Shown here: positions 1 through 8,269 of the stretch, piece by piece
How the letters are laid out: every line of letters begins with the position of its first letter
How positions within the stretch are numbered: the first letter of the stretch is position 1
Assembly: GCF_023650955.1 (NCBI RefSeq)
Contig: NZ_CP098039.1
Span: 1,302,001-1,366,000, forward strand
Length of the DNA: 64,000 nt
Direction of reading: 5' to 3'
Source of the DNA: Thermosynechococcus sp. HN-54
GTDB lineage: Bacteria; Cyanobacteriota; Cyanobacteriia; Thermosynechococcales; Thermosynechococcaceae
Translations under genes and position numbers: made by a program
Notes under the pieces: model-generated
Seen by the model: the letters and a program-made list of their open reading frames with translations, nothing else
What the model was told of the DNA's origin: nothing
The model's database searches: none

Positions 1-410
1 AAATGAGCCGATTTTTACTGGCGTTGGAGACCTGCTTGACGACACAGCAAACGCCGAAAACGTTGATTTTTGATGAAATTGATGTCGGGGTCTCCGGCCG
101 CGTCGCGGGGGCGATCGCCGAGAGTTTAAGCCGATTGGGGCAAACCCATCAGGTGTTGTGCGTTACCCATCAATCCTTGATTGCGGCAGCGGCGGATCAC
201 CACTATTTGGTGCAAAAGGACATTGACCCCAGTACTGCCACAACGGTAATTCGTGTGCAATACTTAACCGAGGAGGCACGGGTGCAGGCATTAGCAGATT
301 TAGCGGGGGGCGATCGCTCGGCAATGGCACTCTCATTTGCCAGTGGTCTTTTGGCGCAGCAGCAGCGACCCTCTCCTCCCCCCTCCGCAGAAATAACCAT
401 GAAAACTTGA
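1..410 (+). CDS. recN: DNA repair protein RecN, C-terminal fragment (cut by window start)
   Basis: C-terminal part of an SMC-like ATPase used in double-strand break repair. The reading frame is already open at the first base, so the true start lies outside the window. Visible near residue 20 is the Walker B segment LIFDEIDVGVSG, followed by the switch region VLCVTHQ and then ADHHYLVQK, which is the usual order at the RecN C-terminus. About 135 of the roughly 550 residues expected for the family are present. The stop at 408-410 follows a short polar tail. The call rests on the motif order and is fairly secure. Confidence 0.88.
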   Translation, partial: MSRFLLALETCLTTQQTPKTLIFDEIDVGVSGRVAGAIAESLSRLGQTHQVLCVTHQSLIAAAADHHYLVQKDIDPSTATTVIRVQYLTEEARVQALADLAGGDRSAMALSFASGLLAQQQRPSPPPSAEITMKT

Positions 411-477
411 TGAGCTTACGGGAATACTCTTACAGTAAAACAAGTTTGACAGCAACATTACCGTTTGGCCGTTCTCG

Positions 478-843
478 ATGCAGCGTTCTTCTTATCCTGC
501 GGGGGGGGATGAGTTAATGACCATTGATCAAGTGCAGCAAACTCTCCGCCGCTCCCGTGCGTCTATTTATCGCTATGTCAACACCAATCATGAAACCATT
601 AATCCCCCCTTTGATCCCCAACGCCTCAATCCAGAGCACCGCAAGAGCCGCCGCGAACCGTTGCTGTTTCACCCCAATGAAGTGGCTCGCTTTGCCCGTG
701 ACGTAATGGGCATTACTACCCTGCAAGTGGAATTGAAAACCACACCCCCGAACCCCACCGAGGATCTGTTAAGGCAAGTTTTGGAAGAGTTAAAACAAAT
801 TCGTGAAGTGCTAGAGCGAGTGGAGAAGCGCTTGGGGAGCTAG
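478..843 (+). CDS. Small helix-turn-helix protein (excisionase/MerR-like fold)
   Basis: 121 residues if the first ATG is used. A second ATG at 517 (MTIDQVQQTLRRSRASIYRY) is equally plausible, because the helix-turn-helix begins exactly there. The segment after MTIDQV has the pattern of a winged HTH of the excisionase/HTH_17 type (QVQQTLRRSRASIYRYV), with a wing rich in basic residues and the phrase LFHPNEVARFAR typical of such domains. The last 30 residues are a charged amphipathic helix (LLRQVLEELKQIREVLERV), probably a coiled coil for dimerisation. It sits between recN and hisS on the same strand. Likely a DNA-binding protein; its target is unknown. Confidence 0.72.
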   Translation: MQRSSYPAGGDELMTIDQVQQTLRRSRASIYRYVNTNHETINPPFDPQRLNPEHRKSRREPLLFHPNEVARFARDVMGITTLQVELKTTPPNPTEDLLRQVLEELKQIREVLERVEKRLGS

Positions 844-848
844 GCAGT

Positions 849-854
849 TATAAT
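849..854 (+). promoter_or_regulatory. Possible -10 element upstream of hisS
   Basis: TATAAT hexamer starting 37 nt before the hisS ATG. No convincing -35 box is seen 17 nt upstream, and the site lies just after the stop of the preceding gene. Candidate only. Confidence 0.35.
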
Positions 855-885
855 ACCTCTGTTCTATTGTGCGTTTGCTGTCAGC

Positions 886-2154
886 ATGGGTTTGCAAGCA
901 CCCCGCGGAACTCGCGATATTTTGCCCGCCGAACGGGCCTATTGGCAGTATTTAGAAACCCTTGCTCGCCAAATCCTTGATCGAGCTGCTTACCGTGAAA
1001 TCTGCACCCCTATCTTTGAGCAAACAAATCTCTTTGAGCGGGGCATTGGCGAAGCTACCGATATTGTCAGCAAGGAAATGTACACCTTTAGCGATCGCGC
1101 TCAACGCTCGCTGACCCTACGGCCAGAGGGCACGGCTGGGGTAGTACGTGCCTATATTGAGCATGGTCTGCACAGCCAAGGGGGCGTGCAACGTCTGTGG
1201 TACCTAGGGCCCATGTTTCGCTACGAGCGGCCACAGTCCGGTCGCTATCGCCAGTTTCACCAGTTGGGAGTGGAAGTTTTAGGGAGTGCCGATCCCCGTG
1301 CCGATGCTGAAGTGATTGCCGTGGCCTTAGATATTTTGCAGGCCCTAGGACTGAAGGAGTTAACCCTGATGCTCAACTCCGTCGGCGATCGCGAGGATCG
1401 CAGTGCCTACCGTCAAGCCTTGGTGGATTACCTCACCCCCTACAAAGCCGATTTAGACCCCGATTCCCAAGAACGCCTGCACCGCAATCCCCTACGGATT
1501 CTCGATAGCAAAGACCCTCGCACCCAAGCGATTGTCAAGGAAGCGCCTCGGCTATTGGATTACCTCAGCCCGCGATCGCGCGACCATTTTGAGCAGGTGC
1601 AATCCCTCTTGCAGGCTCTGGGCATCCGCTACCAGATTAATCCTGCCCTTGTGCGCGGCCTCGACTACTATACCCACACCGCCTTTGAATTTCAGGATTT
1701 GAGTTTGGGCAACGAGGGAACCGTCTGTGGGGGGGGGCGCTACGATCACTTGGTTGAAGAACTCGGCGGCCCGCCAACCCCGGCCATTGGTTGGGCGATG
1801 GGCCTGGAGCGACTGATTTTGCTTCTACGGGATCACCCCCTACCCCCACGGGATGAACCCTATCTCTACATGGTGACGCGGGGCGAGGCTGCCGAACGGC
1901 AGGGGCTGATCTTGGCACAGCAATTGCGGCATCAAGGTTACACCGTCGAGGTGGATCTTAGCGGCAGTGCCTTTGGTAAGCAGGTGAAACGCGCCGATCG
2001 CGTTGGTGCCACGGTGTGTCTGGTGATTGGCGAGAGTGAAGCGGCCGATCGCACGGTTCAAGTGAAGTGGTTAGCCTCTGGGGAGCAGGTTTTGGTACCG
2101 CAACAGGAACTCTTGAGTGAAACTTGGCGCTCTCGATTCTCTGCCCCATCATGA
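886..2154 (+). CDS. hisS: Histidyl-tRNA synthetase
   Basis: Class II aminoacyl-tRNA synthetase that charges tRNA-His. 422 residues, the usual length. The N-terminus APRGTRDILP is diagnostic. Motif 2 lies near residues 108-132 (MFRYERPQSGRYRQFHQ), the histidine-specific loop is LVRGLDYYTHTAFEF, and motif 3 is GWAMGLERLILL. The C-terminal 95 residues form the anticodon-binding domain. The stop overlaps the start of the next gene (ATGATG/TGA), suggesting translational coupling with the chelatase gene. Confidence 0.97.
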   Translation: MGLQAPRGTRDILPAERAYWQYLETLARQILDRAAYREICTPIFEQTNLFERGIGEATDIVSKEMYTFSDRAQRSLTLRPEGTAGVVRAYIEHGLHSQGGVQRLWYLGPMFRYERPQSGRYRQFHQLGVEVLGSADPRADAEVIAVALDILQALGLKELTLMLNSVGDREDRSAYRQALVDYLTPYKADLDPDSQERLHRNPLRILDSKDPRTQAIVKEAPRLLDYLSPRSRDHFEQVQSLLQALGIRYQINPALVRGLDYYTHTAFEFQDLSLGNEGTVCGGGRYDHLVEELGGPPTPAIGWAMGLERLILLLRDHPLPPRDEPYLYMVTRGEAAERQGLILAQQLRHQGYTVEVDLSGSAFGKQVKRADRVGATVCLVIGESEAADRTVQVKWLASGEQVLVPQQELLSETWRSRFSAPS

Positions 2155-2846
2155 TGGCCTATTTTCTGATTAGCCACGGCAGTTCTGCCCCTGAGCCACA
2201 GGCGGCAATGGCGTTTTTGTGTCAGCAATTAATCAGTCTAGGAATTGTGGGATGGGGCACCCTTGAGGGAGAACCGCTACCCAAGAAGATTCAGGCCTTC
2301 AGTGGCCAAGCGCAACGCCAAGGGGTTGACCGGATAGTGATTTTACCCCTGTTTTTACTACCGGGCAACCATGTGGTTGTGGATTTGCCGCAGGCGATCG
2401 CGAGTACTGAATCGGGTCTACCCTTAGAACTGTTGACCTTCCTAGGGGGGCAACCCTTGTTTCAAGCATGGTTACAGCAGGCGATCGCCGAGGGATCTGC
2501 CCATATTCTCCTTGGCCATGGTAGCCGCCGTCCCGAGGTGCTTCCTTGGTTTGAAGAACTGTCTCAGGCTTGTGGTGTCCTCCCAGCTCTGTTGGCCCAA
2601 GAGGGGAGTTTAGGGCGTGCTATTGAAATGCGAATTGCTCAGGGCTACACCAGTAGTCGAATCTATAGCTATTTTCTCTTTGGAGGTAGAATACTCGCTC
2701 AGCTCCATGCCCAAGTGCCCCCCCTGCAAGCTCAGTACCCCCAACACCGGTTATCGCTTCTATCAGCAATTCAGCCTACCGCTTCTTTCATCAATGTGAT
2801 CCAACAGATTCTGAAGGCGGCAGCGGTAGTGGAGCGTGTGGCATGA
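2151..2846 (+). CDS. Sirohydrochlorin chelatase, CbiX/SirB family
   Basis: Inserts a divalent metal (iron for siroheme or cobalt for cobalamin) into sirohydrochlorin. Two half-domains are seen, each with a chelatase-type histidine motif: LISHGSS at the N-terminus and LLGHGSRR near residue 125. With about 231 residues it is longer than single-domain CbiX-S proteins. The start is ATG 2151 or 2154, overlapping the hisS stop; an upstream in-frame ATG at 2124 inside hisS is less likely. The stop overlaps the csaB start by 4 nt. Iron versus cobalt use cannot be decided from sequence. Confidence 0.82.
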   Translation: MMAYFLISHGSSAPEPQAAMAFLCQQLISLGIVGWGTLEGEPLPKKIQAFSGQAQRQGVDRIVILPLFLLPGNHVVVDLPQAIASTESGLPLELLTFLGGQPLFQAWLQQAIAEGSAHILLGHGSRRPEVLPWFEELSQACGVLPALLAQEGSLGRAIEMRIAQGYTSSRIYSYFLFGGRILAQLHAQVPPLQAQYPQHRLSLLSAIQPTASFINVIQQILKAAAVVERVA

Positions 2847-3862
2847 CTCAGGTCTTTCTCTGTGGTTACTACGGCTATGGCAACGCGGGTGATGAAGCGC
2901 TCTTGGCCACGCTCCTAGAACAGCTCCCGCGTCATGTCTCCCCTGTGGTGCTCAGCGGTAATCCTGCGGTCACATCTGCCCTCTATGGTGTTGCCACCTG
3001 CGATCGCCGCGATTGGGGTCAGGTCCTCCGCACTCTCCGCCAGAGTCAAGCCTTTATTTGGGGGGGTGGCAGCCTGATTCAGGATGTGACGAGTTGGCGC
3101 AGTCCCCTCTATTACCTTGGCCTGATGACGCTTGCACAACAGTTGGGCTGTTGCACCCTTGCTTGGGCACAGGGCATTGGACCGCTGCAATCGCCCCTCT
3201 ATCGTTGGTGGACACGAGCACTTCTGCGGCGTTGTCTTGCAGTCACAGTGCGAGATTCTGGGTCAGCAGCTCTCCTAAGGCAGTGGGGTATTTCCTATCA
3301 ACAGGGGGCAGATCCGGTGTGGCTGATGTCGGCGCGTCCTGTGTTGCCCCCCAAGAATAAGGCGCCCATTGCTGTGTGCTTGCGTCCCCATCGGCACCTG
3401 ACGGGCGAGCGCTGGCAATTGCTCAAAACCGCCCTGCGCCAATGGCAGGAAGACACTGGAGTTGATCTACTGCTCTTGCCCTTTCAACCCCAACAGGATT
3501 TGCCCCTTGCACAAGACCTCTACGCCACCTTGATTCCTGAGCAAACCCAACTTCTCTCCTGTGAGGATCCGCGGCAGATGAAGGGAATTTTCACAACAAC
3601 GGCGGGAGCGATCGCCATGCGCCTCCATGCCCTGATTATGGCAGCTAGTGGGGGTTGTCGCTGTTTTGCCCTCAGTTATGATCCCAAGGTAAGTTACTTA
3701 ATGGCCGATACGGGGATGGCTGGGGTTGAACTCAAGGCTTTGCCGGCCGACCCCCGTGCCTTGATTCGCCAATGGCAAGATACGTTCTCAGCACCCGCGC
3801 CGAGCTATCAAGCCTATCTTCAGTCTGCCGCCGTTCACAAGGCAGTGCTGAATCTCCTCTAG
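2843..3862 (+). CDS. csaB: Polysaccharide pyruvyl transferase CsaB
   Basis: Transfers a pyruvyl ketal onto a cell-wall or envelope polysaccharide. 339 residues. The N-terminus CGYYGYGNAGDEALL is the CsaB/WcaK hallmark. A second glycine-rich motif, WGGGSLIQDVTS, follows near residue 73, and the C-terminal motif is AMRLHALIMAASGG. It overlaps the chelatase gene by 4 nt (ATGA) and so is probably co-transcribed with hisS and the chelatase. In other bacteria CsaB modifies the wall polymer that anchors S-layer proteins; the substrate here is inferred. Confidence 0.87.
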   Translation: MTQVFLCGYYGYGNAGDEALLATLLEQLPRHVSPVVLSGNPAVTSALYGVATCDRRDWGQVLRTLRQSQAFIWGGGSLIQDVTSWRSPLYYLGLMTLAQQLGCCTLAWAQGIGPLQSPLYRWWTRALLRRCLAVTVRDSGSAALLRQWGISYQQGADPVWLMSARPVLPPKNKAPIAVCLRPHRHLTGERWQLLKTALRQWQEDTGVDLLLLPFQPQQDLPLAQDLYATLIPEQTQLLSCEDPRQMKGIFTTTAGAIAMRLHALIMAASGGCRCFALSYDPKVSYLMADTGMAGVELKALPADPRALIRQWQDTFSAPAPSYQAYLQSAAVHKAVLNLL

Positions 3863-3925
3863 GCCAGCCTGCCCGCAAGGATAGGCTAAGATGAATCCGA
3901 TGCGTCGTTTTGCGGCTGCAATGCC

Positions 3926-4495
3926 ATGAGCGAATTCCATCGCCGCTATCCCACCGGCAGCATTGTCAGTGATTTGTTGCAAATTCATGACGGTCTCTTT
4001 ATTGTCAAAACCACCCTTCTTGTGGGGGATACGATTTTAGCCACAGGGATGGCTGCTGCACCGACACTGGAGCAGGCGGAAGATAGTGCCCGCCAGCGTG
4101 CCTTGCAACTTCTCAGTATTCATCTACCCTTGCAAACCGAAGCGGAACTGATTCCTCGGCCACCAGCAGCTCTAGAGGCAGCTTCGTGGTCAGAAACCAA
4201 CAATACAGAGCTACTCCTCGAACCCACCACCCCGCCCACGCCCCGCCGCAGCAAACCAGCGGTGAAACCGGCTAGCGAGAAGCCCCCCACGAAGCGGGAA
4301 CCGGTGGATCTCGCCGATGAAATTGCCCAAACCACGGTGGAAATGAAACGCTTGGGGTGGACAGAGGCTCAAGGACGAGCTTGTTTGTTGCAACGCTATG
4401 GCAAGCGATCGCGCCAGCAACTCACCGATGAGGAACTATTGGATTTTCTCCATTTTTTGCAACAACAACCCAGTGCCGGCGAACCCTCATTTTAG
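3926..4495 (+). CDS. Conserved cyanobacterial protein of unknown function
   Basis: 189 residues in three parts. Residues 1-75 form a compact domain (GSIVSDLLQIHDGLFIVKTTL...ILATGMAAAPTLEQAEDSARQRAL) that resembles a small double-stranded-RNA-binding-like alpha/beta fold. The middle (about 85-125) is a Pro/Lys/Thr linker. The C-terminal 60 residues are helical with a Lys/Arg patch (LLQRYGKRSRQQLTDEELLDFLHFLQ). No catalytic motif is visible. It stands alone, 63 nt after csaB. Function unknown. Confidence 0.75.
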   Translation: MSEFHRRYPTGSIVSDLLQIHDGLFIVKTTLLVGDTILATGMAAAPTLEQAEDSARQRALQLLSIHLPLQTEAELIPRPPAALEAASWSETNNTELLLEPTTPPTPRRSKPAVKPASEKPPTKREPVDLADEIAQTTVEMKRLGWTEAQGRACLLQRYGKRSRQQLTDEELLDFLHFLQQQPSAGEPSF

Positions 4496-4526
4496 GCAAA
4501 AAAACGCAAGAAAAATTTATACTCTG

Positions 4527-4609
4527 GCAACAACTTAAAGAAAAGCTATAGATTTTCATGCCAGCCGTGATCCCCCCCTTAGCTTCTTTACCATAAATGA
4601 AGTTGTTGC
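4527..4609 (+). promoter_or_regulatory. Extended inverted repeat in the ctaA leader
   Basis: GCAACAACTT at 4527-4536 is exactly complementary to AAGTTGTTGC at 4600-4609. Inside it TAAAGAAAAGCT (4536-4547) pairs with AGCTTCTTTA (4581-4590) with one 2-nt bulge. A two-stage hairpin could therefore form 16 nt before the ctaA start codon. It may be a leader RNA structure or a protein-binding dyad. No known riboswitch consensus was recognised. Confidence 0.4.
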
Positions 4610-4625
4610 TGTCGAGGAAAAATCC

Positions 4626-5549
4626 GTGCTGGGTCCCTTTGATGTTCGACCCCTAACGCTAGGCAGTGATCCCAGTGCTCGTCGCCAGTGGATGTTTCGC
4701 CTCGTCCTACTGATGGCGGTCTTTACGCTCTTTTTGATGGCGGTGGGCAGTGCCACACGGGTAATGGATGCCGGTCTCGCTTGTCCCGATTGGCCGCTGT
4801 GCTTTGGCACGCTGGTGCCGCAAATGGATTTGCAAATCTTTCTAGAGTGGTTTCACCGCCTCTTGGCCACCAGTTTAGGGCTGATGGCGATCGCCTTTGC
4901 CGCATTGAGCGTGGCTTGGCGGCCAGCCCTGCCGCCTTGGGTCCCCTCCGCCGCTGCGGCGGCACTGTGCCTCGTGATTGTGCAGGGGATTTTGGGGGGG
5001 CTGACGGTGACTGAATTGCTGCGTTTTGAAATTGTTACCGCTCACCTCGGTACAGGACTGCTTTTCTTTTGCCTGTTGGTGGCAATTACCCTTGGCTTGG
5101 CTCCCTTTAGGGGCACGGGTAGTGCCCGTTGGTTGCGGATTGCAGCACCGATCGCCGCTTTATGTGTCTATGGCCAAAGTTTGTTAGGGGGCTTGGTGTC
5201 TTCGCAGTGGGCGGTGCATCAGTGTCTCTATGGCGATCGCCTGTGTGCAGTGCTCAGTAGCCATCTGATTGGCGTTGTCCCAGCTACCTTGAGCGTCTTG
5301 GGGGTGGTGATTGTGGCGTGGCGCAGCCCAGCCTTGACGCCCCTTTTGCGACAACTGAGTGTCTCGCTTCTGCCGGTGGTGGCTCTGCAAGTGGCCTTGG
5401 GGTGGAGCACCCTACAACTAAAGCTACAGGTTCCGGCACTCACGGTTGCCCATCAAACGATTGGCGCCACCCTCTTGGGACTATTGGTTGCGATTTCCAC
5501 ATTGGCGTGGCGCGATCGCCAACTTGGTTCCCTGAAGCATGAGTTTTGA
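4626..5549 (+). CDS. ctaA: Heme A synthase, COX15/CtaA family
   Basis: Oxidises the C8 methyl of heme O to give heme A for cytochrome c oxidase. 307 residues with about eight membrane spans. Candidate heme-ligand histidines lie in HRLLATSLG, VTAHLGTGLL, SHLIGVVPA and VAHQTIGATLLG, in two repeated four-helix halves. A cysteine pair sits in CLYGDRLC. The start is GTG, preceded by a GAGG stretch at 4614-4617. The gene overlaps the open frame of ctaB and forms an obvious two-gene heme A operon. Confidence 0.92.
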   Translation: MLGPFDVRPLTLGSDPSARRQWMFRLVLLMAVFTLFLMAVGSATRVMDAGLACPDWPLCFGTLVPQMDLQIFLEWFHRLLATSLGLMAIAFAALSVAWRPALPPWVPSAAAAALCLVIVQGILGGLTVTELLRFEIVTAHLGTGLLFFCLLVAITLGLAPFRGTGSARWLRIAAPIAALCVYGQSLLGGLVSSQWAVHQCLYGDRLCAVLSSHLIGVVPATLSVLGVVIVAWRSPALTPLLRQLSVSLLPVVALQVALGWSTLQLKLQVPALTVAHQTIGATLLGLLVAISTLAWRDRQLGSLKHEF

Positions 5550-5566
5550 ATGATCTTGAGGCTTAC

Positions 5567-6526
5567 ATGACATTCCTAGCCAGACTTTCCTCCTCGACGG
5601 GGGATCTCTCGACAAAATTAGTGGACTATGTCCAGCTCACGAAACCCCGCTTAATCCTGCTTTTTTTGATTACCACGGCAGCAGCCATGGAAGTGGCGAG
5701 TCAAGGTCGGGTAGCCCCTCAACTGCTCCTGATTACCCTTGTCAGCGGTGCCTGTGCGGCGGCGGCGGCCAATACGATTAACTGTCTCTATGACCGCGAT
5801 ATTGATGCCATCATGGAGCGGACGCGCTATCGTCCTCTGCCCGCCGGTCGGGTTGCCCCTTGGGAAGCGGTGTGTCTGGCGGTGCTGTTGGCAATAACGG
5901 CCTTTAGCCTTTTGGCGGTCTTTGCCAATCTCCTCAGTGCCTGCCTTGCCATGGCCGGAATTGCGGTTTATGTGGGGGTTTATACCCACTGGCTCAAACG
6001 CTCTTCGCCGCAAAATATCGTCATTGGCGGTGCCGCTGGGGCAATTCCTCCCTTGGTGGGCTGGGCAGCAGTGACGGGAGAGCTGAGTTGGGCAGCTTGG
6101 GTGCTCTTTGCCATCATTTTTATCTGGACACCACCCCATTTTTGGCCGTTGGCAATGCTGATCCAAGAGGACTATGCCCGTGTGCGGGTGCCAATGCTGC
6201 CGGTGGTGGATGGCGATCGCGTGACGGCACAGCAAATTTTCCTCTACACGTTGGCATTGGTGCCCACCAGTCTGCTGTTGGTCTATCCCTGTGGTGTCGT
6301 GGGGTGGGGCTATGGTGGGGTGGCGATCGCCCTTGGCGGCTGGTTTATTTACCGCGCGTGGCAGTTGACCCAAACCCCCGAGGACAAGGAACAGGCACGC
6401 CGCCTCTTTAAGTTCTCGATTCTTTACATGATGTTGCTGTGTGCGGCAATGGTGGGCGATCGCATTCTCCTGCCGCAACTATCCGAAAGCCTTGATGCCC
6501 TTGCTTGTCTGATCAAGGCAACTTAG
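5567..6526 (+). CDS. ctaB: Protoheme IX farnesyltransferase
   Basis: Attaches a farnesyl group to heme B, making heme O for ctaA. UbiA-family prenyltransferase with about nine membrane spans. The first Asp-rich motif is NCLYDRDIDAIMERTRYRPLP and the second is DYARVRVPMLPVVDGD. The ATG at 5567 is preferred; the frame stays open to a TTG at 5546 that overlaps the ctaA stop. Length from the ATG is 319 residues, normal for CyoE/CtaB. It acts directly with the preceding ctaA. Confidence 0.94.
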   Translation: MTFLARLSSSTGDLSTKLVDYVQLTKPRLILLFLITTAAAMEVASQGRVAPQLLLITLVSGACAAAAANTINCLYDRDIDAIMERTRYRPLPAGRVAPWEAVCLAVLLAITAFSLLAVFANLLSACLAMAGIAVYVGVYTHWLKRSSPQNIVIGGAAGAIPPLVGWAAVTGELSWAAWVLFAIIFIWTPPHFWPLAMLIQEDYARVRVPMLPVVDGDRVTAQQIFLYTLALVPTSLLLVYPCGVVGWGYGGVAIALGGWFIYRAWQLTQTPEDKEQARRLFKFSILYMMLLCAAMVGDRILLPQLSESLDALACLIKAT

Positions 6527-6533
6527 CTCTTAG

Positions 6534-7424
6534 CTAGATTTGACCCAACTGCTGCAACCACTCAATTAAAATGGGGTTCACTAGCTCCGGGCGATCGTCA
6601 TGGGGACAGTGGCCGGTATGGGGAAGCCGCTCAATGCGAATCGGCAGGCGATCTTGGTGGGCTTCAAAGTGCTTCGCCCCGGAGACGGGTGTCCACGGAT
6701 CCACCTCGCCCCACAGCACGAGAATCGGCACTTGAATCTGTGGCAGCAAATCCACAATTTTCGGTCCCGGCGGTGCCGAAATCACACGGGCAAAGACCTC
6801 CTTGGCACCCACATCCATTGCTGGCCGGTGCAACAGCTCCACCAACTCATCGGTAATGGCATCGGGATTAGCATAGACTTGGGTCAGCGTTTTGCGGATG
6901 CGCTCTGGCTGCCGAATCTGATTGAAAATCAGGTGACCAATGATGGGGGACGCCACCAAGGCACGAAAAATGGCTGTAAAGAGACTCTGCGTCCAGTTCA
7001 ATTCATTGGGACGGTGGTTCAGTCCCCCGGCGCAATTGAGGACACTGACAGCGCGACAGGTATGACCGTAGCGAGCCGCCATCATCAAACACAGCAGACC
7101 ACCAATCGAGTTGCCCACCCAAACTACCGGTTCACCAATATGAGCCTGCCAAAAATCGGCTAGTAACTCTGCCCACAAGTCCAAGCTGTAGGTTAAATCC
7201 GGCTTTGCTGAGGCACCAAAACCCAGTAAATCAAGGGCATAGACACGGTAGCCAGCTGCTGCGAGCGCAGGGATATTTTTGCGCCAGTGACCAATGGAGG
7301 CACCAAAGCCATGGACTAAAACCACTGGCGCACCACTGCCGTCAACTCCGTAGCGAATGCGATGACCCCGCCAGTGCCAGTCTGCGGTGGGAAATGCTGT
7401 TGTTGGTGGGAGCGTAGAGGTCAT
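6534..7424 (-). CDS. Alpha/beta hydrolase fold protein
   Basis: About 296 residues from the ATG at 7424 (MTSTLPPTTAF); the frame extends 22 codons further but without family-like sequence. The oxyanion segment VLVHGFGASIGHW is at the N-terminus, the nucleophile elbow is VGNSIGG (Ser), the acid is in WGEVDPWTP, and the catalytic His is in LPHTGHCPH. The closest family is the cyanobacterial and plant group of chlorophyll-pathway-like and epoxide-hydrolase-like esterases. The substrate is unknown. Transcribed away from the SDR gene. Confidence 0.88.
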   Translation of the reverse strand: MTSTLPPTTAFPTADWHWRGHRIRYGVDGSGAPVVLVHGFGASIGHWRKNIPALAAAGYRVYALDLLGFGASAKPDLTYSLDLWAELLADFWQAHIGEPVVWVGNSIGGLLCLMMAARYGHTCRAVSVLNCAGGLNHRPNELNWTQSLFTAIFRALVASPIIGHLIFNQIRQPERIRKTLTQVYANPDAITDELVELLHRPAMDVGAKEVFARVISAPPGPKIVDLLPQIQVPILVLWGEVDPWTPVSGAKHFEAHQDRLPIRIERLPHTGHCPHDDRPELVNPILIEWLQQLGQI

Positions 7425-7492
7425 TCTGCCCAATCCCTTCCTGCAAAGTGTATTACCTTTTAAGATAGCGATCTTTACGTTTCGTAACAATT

Positions 7493-8269
7493 ATGACAAC
7501 GGCACTGATTACAGGGGCAACGGGAGGGTTGGGGCAGGCTTTTGCCCAAGCTTTGGCCGATCGCCAGCATCACCTGATCCTCACGGGTCGCTCCCTCGAG
7601 ACTCTCGAAGAGCTAAAGACGCGCCTCAGCAAACGGGTAAAGGTTGTGTGTGTCCCCCAAGACCTCAGCGAACCCGGTGCAGCTCGCTGCCTCTATCAGC
7701 AGATTCAATCCCTAGGATTAACGGTGGATGTCCTAGTCAATAATGCTGGCTTTGGCGATTATGGAGCTTTTGGCGATCGCGATCGCCAGAAATTGACGGC
7801 CATGCTCCAAGTCAACATCACAGCGCTGGTGGAACTCACCCATCTCGTGCTGCAAGAAATGCGCCCCCGCCGTCAAGGAACGATCATTAACGTTAGCTCC
7901 ATTGCAGCCTTTCAGCCCCTGCCCTACCTCGCTGTCTATGCTGCTAGCAAAGCCTTTGTTCGCCACTTCAGCGAAGCCCTCTGGGCAGAAGTCAAACCCT
8001 TGGGTATTCGGGTATTGGCCGTCTGTCCCGGACCCACTGCCACCAACTTCTTTGAGCGCGCTGATATGACCCGCAACCCGGCTCTGATTGCCCAGCAGGA
8101 TACACCGGAACAGGTGGTGGCCGAAACCCTTGCCGCTTTGCAAACCGATGTGGCCACCGTCATTCCCGGTCAGCCCGCCAATCGCTTCCTTGCCCTTGCC
8201 GGTCGGTTGGTGCCCCGCCAGTGGTTGGTACAGCAGTTAGAACCCCGCTTCCGTCCCCCCGCTCAGTAG
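7493..8269 (+). CDS. Short-chain dehydrogenase/reductase
   Basis: Classical SDR of 258 residues. The nucleotide-binding motif TGATGGLGQAFA opens the protein, followed by NNAG (residues about 83-86), the catalytic Ser in INVSSIAAF and the YAASK active-site motif (Tyr/Lys), then CPGPTATNF. The residues after the second strand (TGRSLETLEELK) suggest NADP(H) preference. The substrate cannot be predicted. The 3' end overlaps the convergent protease gene by 33 nt. Confidence 0.92.
   Translation: MTTALITGATGGLGQAFAQALADRQHHLILTGRSLETLEELKTRLSKRVKVVCVPQDLSEPGAARCLYQQIQSLGLTVDVLVNNAGFGDYGAFGDRDRQKLTAMLQVNITALVELTHLVLQEMRPRRQGTIINVSSIAAFQPLPYLAVYAASKAFVRHFSEALWAEVKPLGIRVLAVCPGPTATNFFERADMTRNPALIAQQDTPEQVVAETLAALQTDVATVIPGQPANRFLALAGRLVPRQWLVQQLEPRFRPPAQ

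Noticed and set aside
5651-6478. Long open frame (275 codons) on the minus strand
   Set aside because: Lies entirely opposite ctaB; encodes no family-like sequence and mirrors the GC-skewed codons of ctaB.
6600-7163. 187-codon plus-strand frame
   Set aside because: Opposite strand of the alpha/beta hydrolase gene; no protein features.
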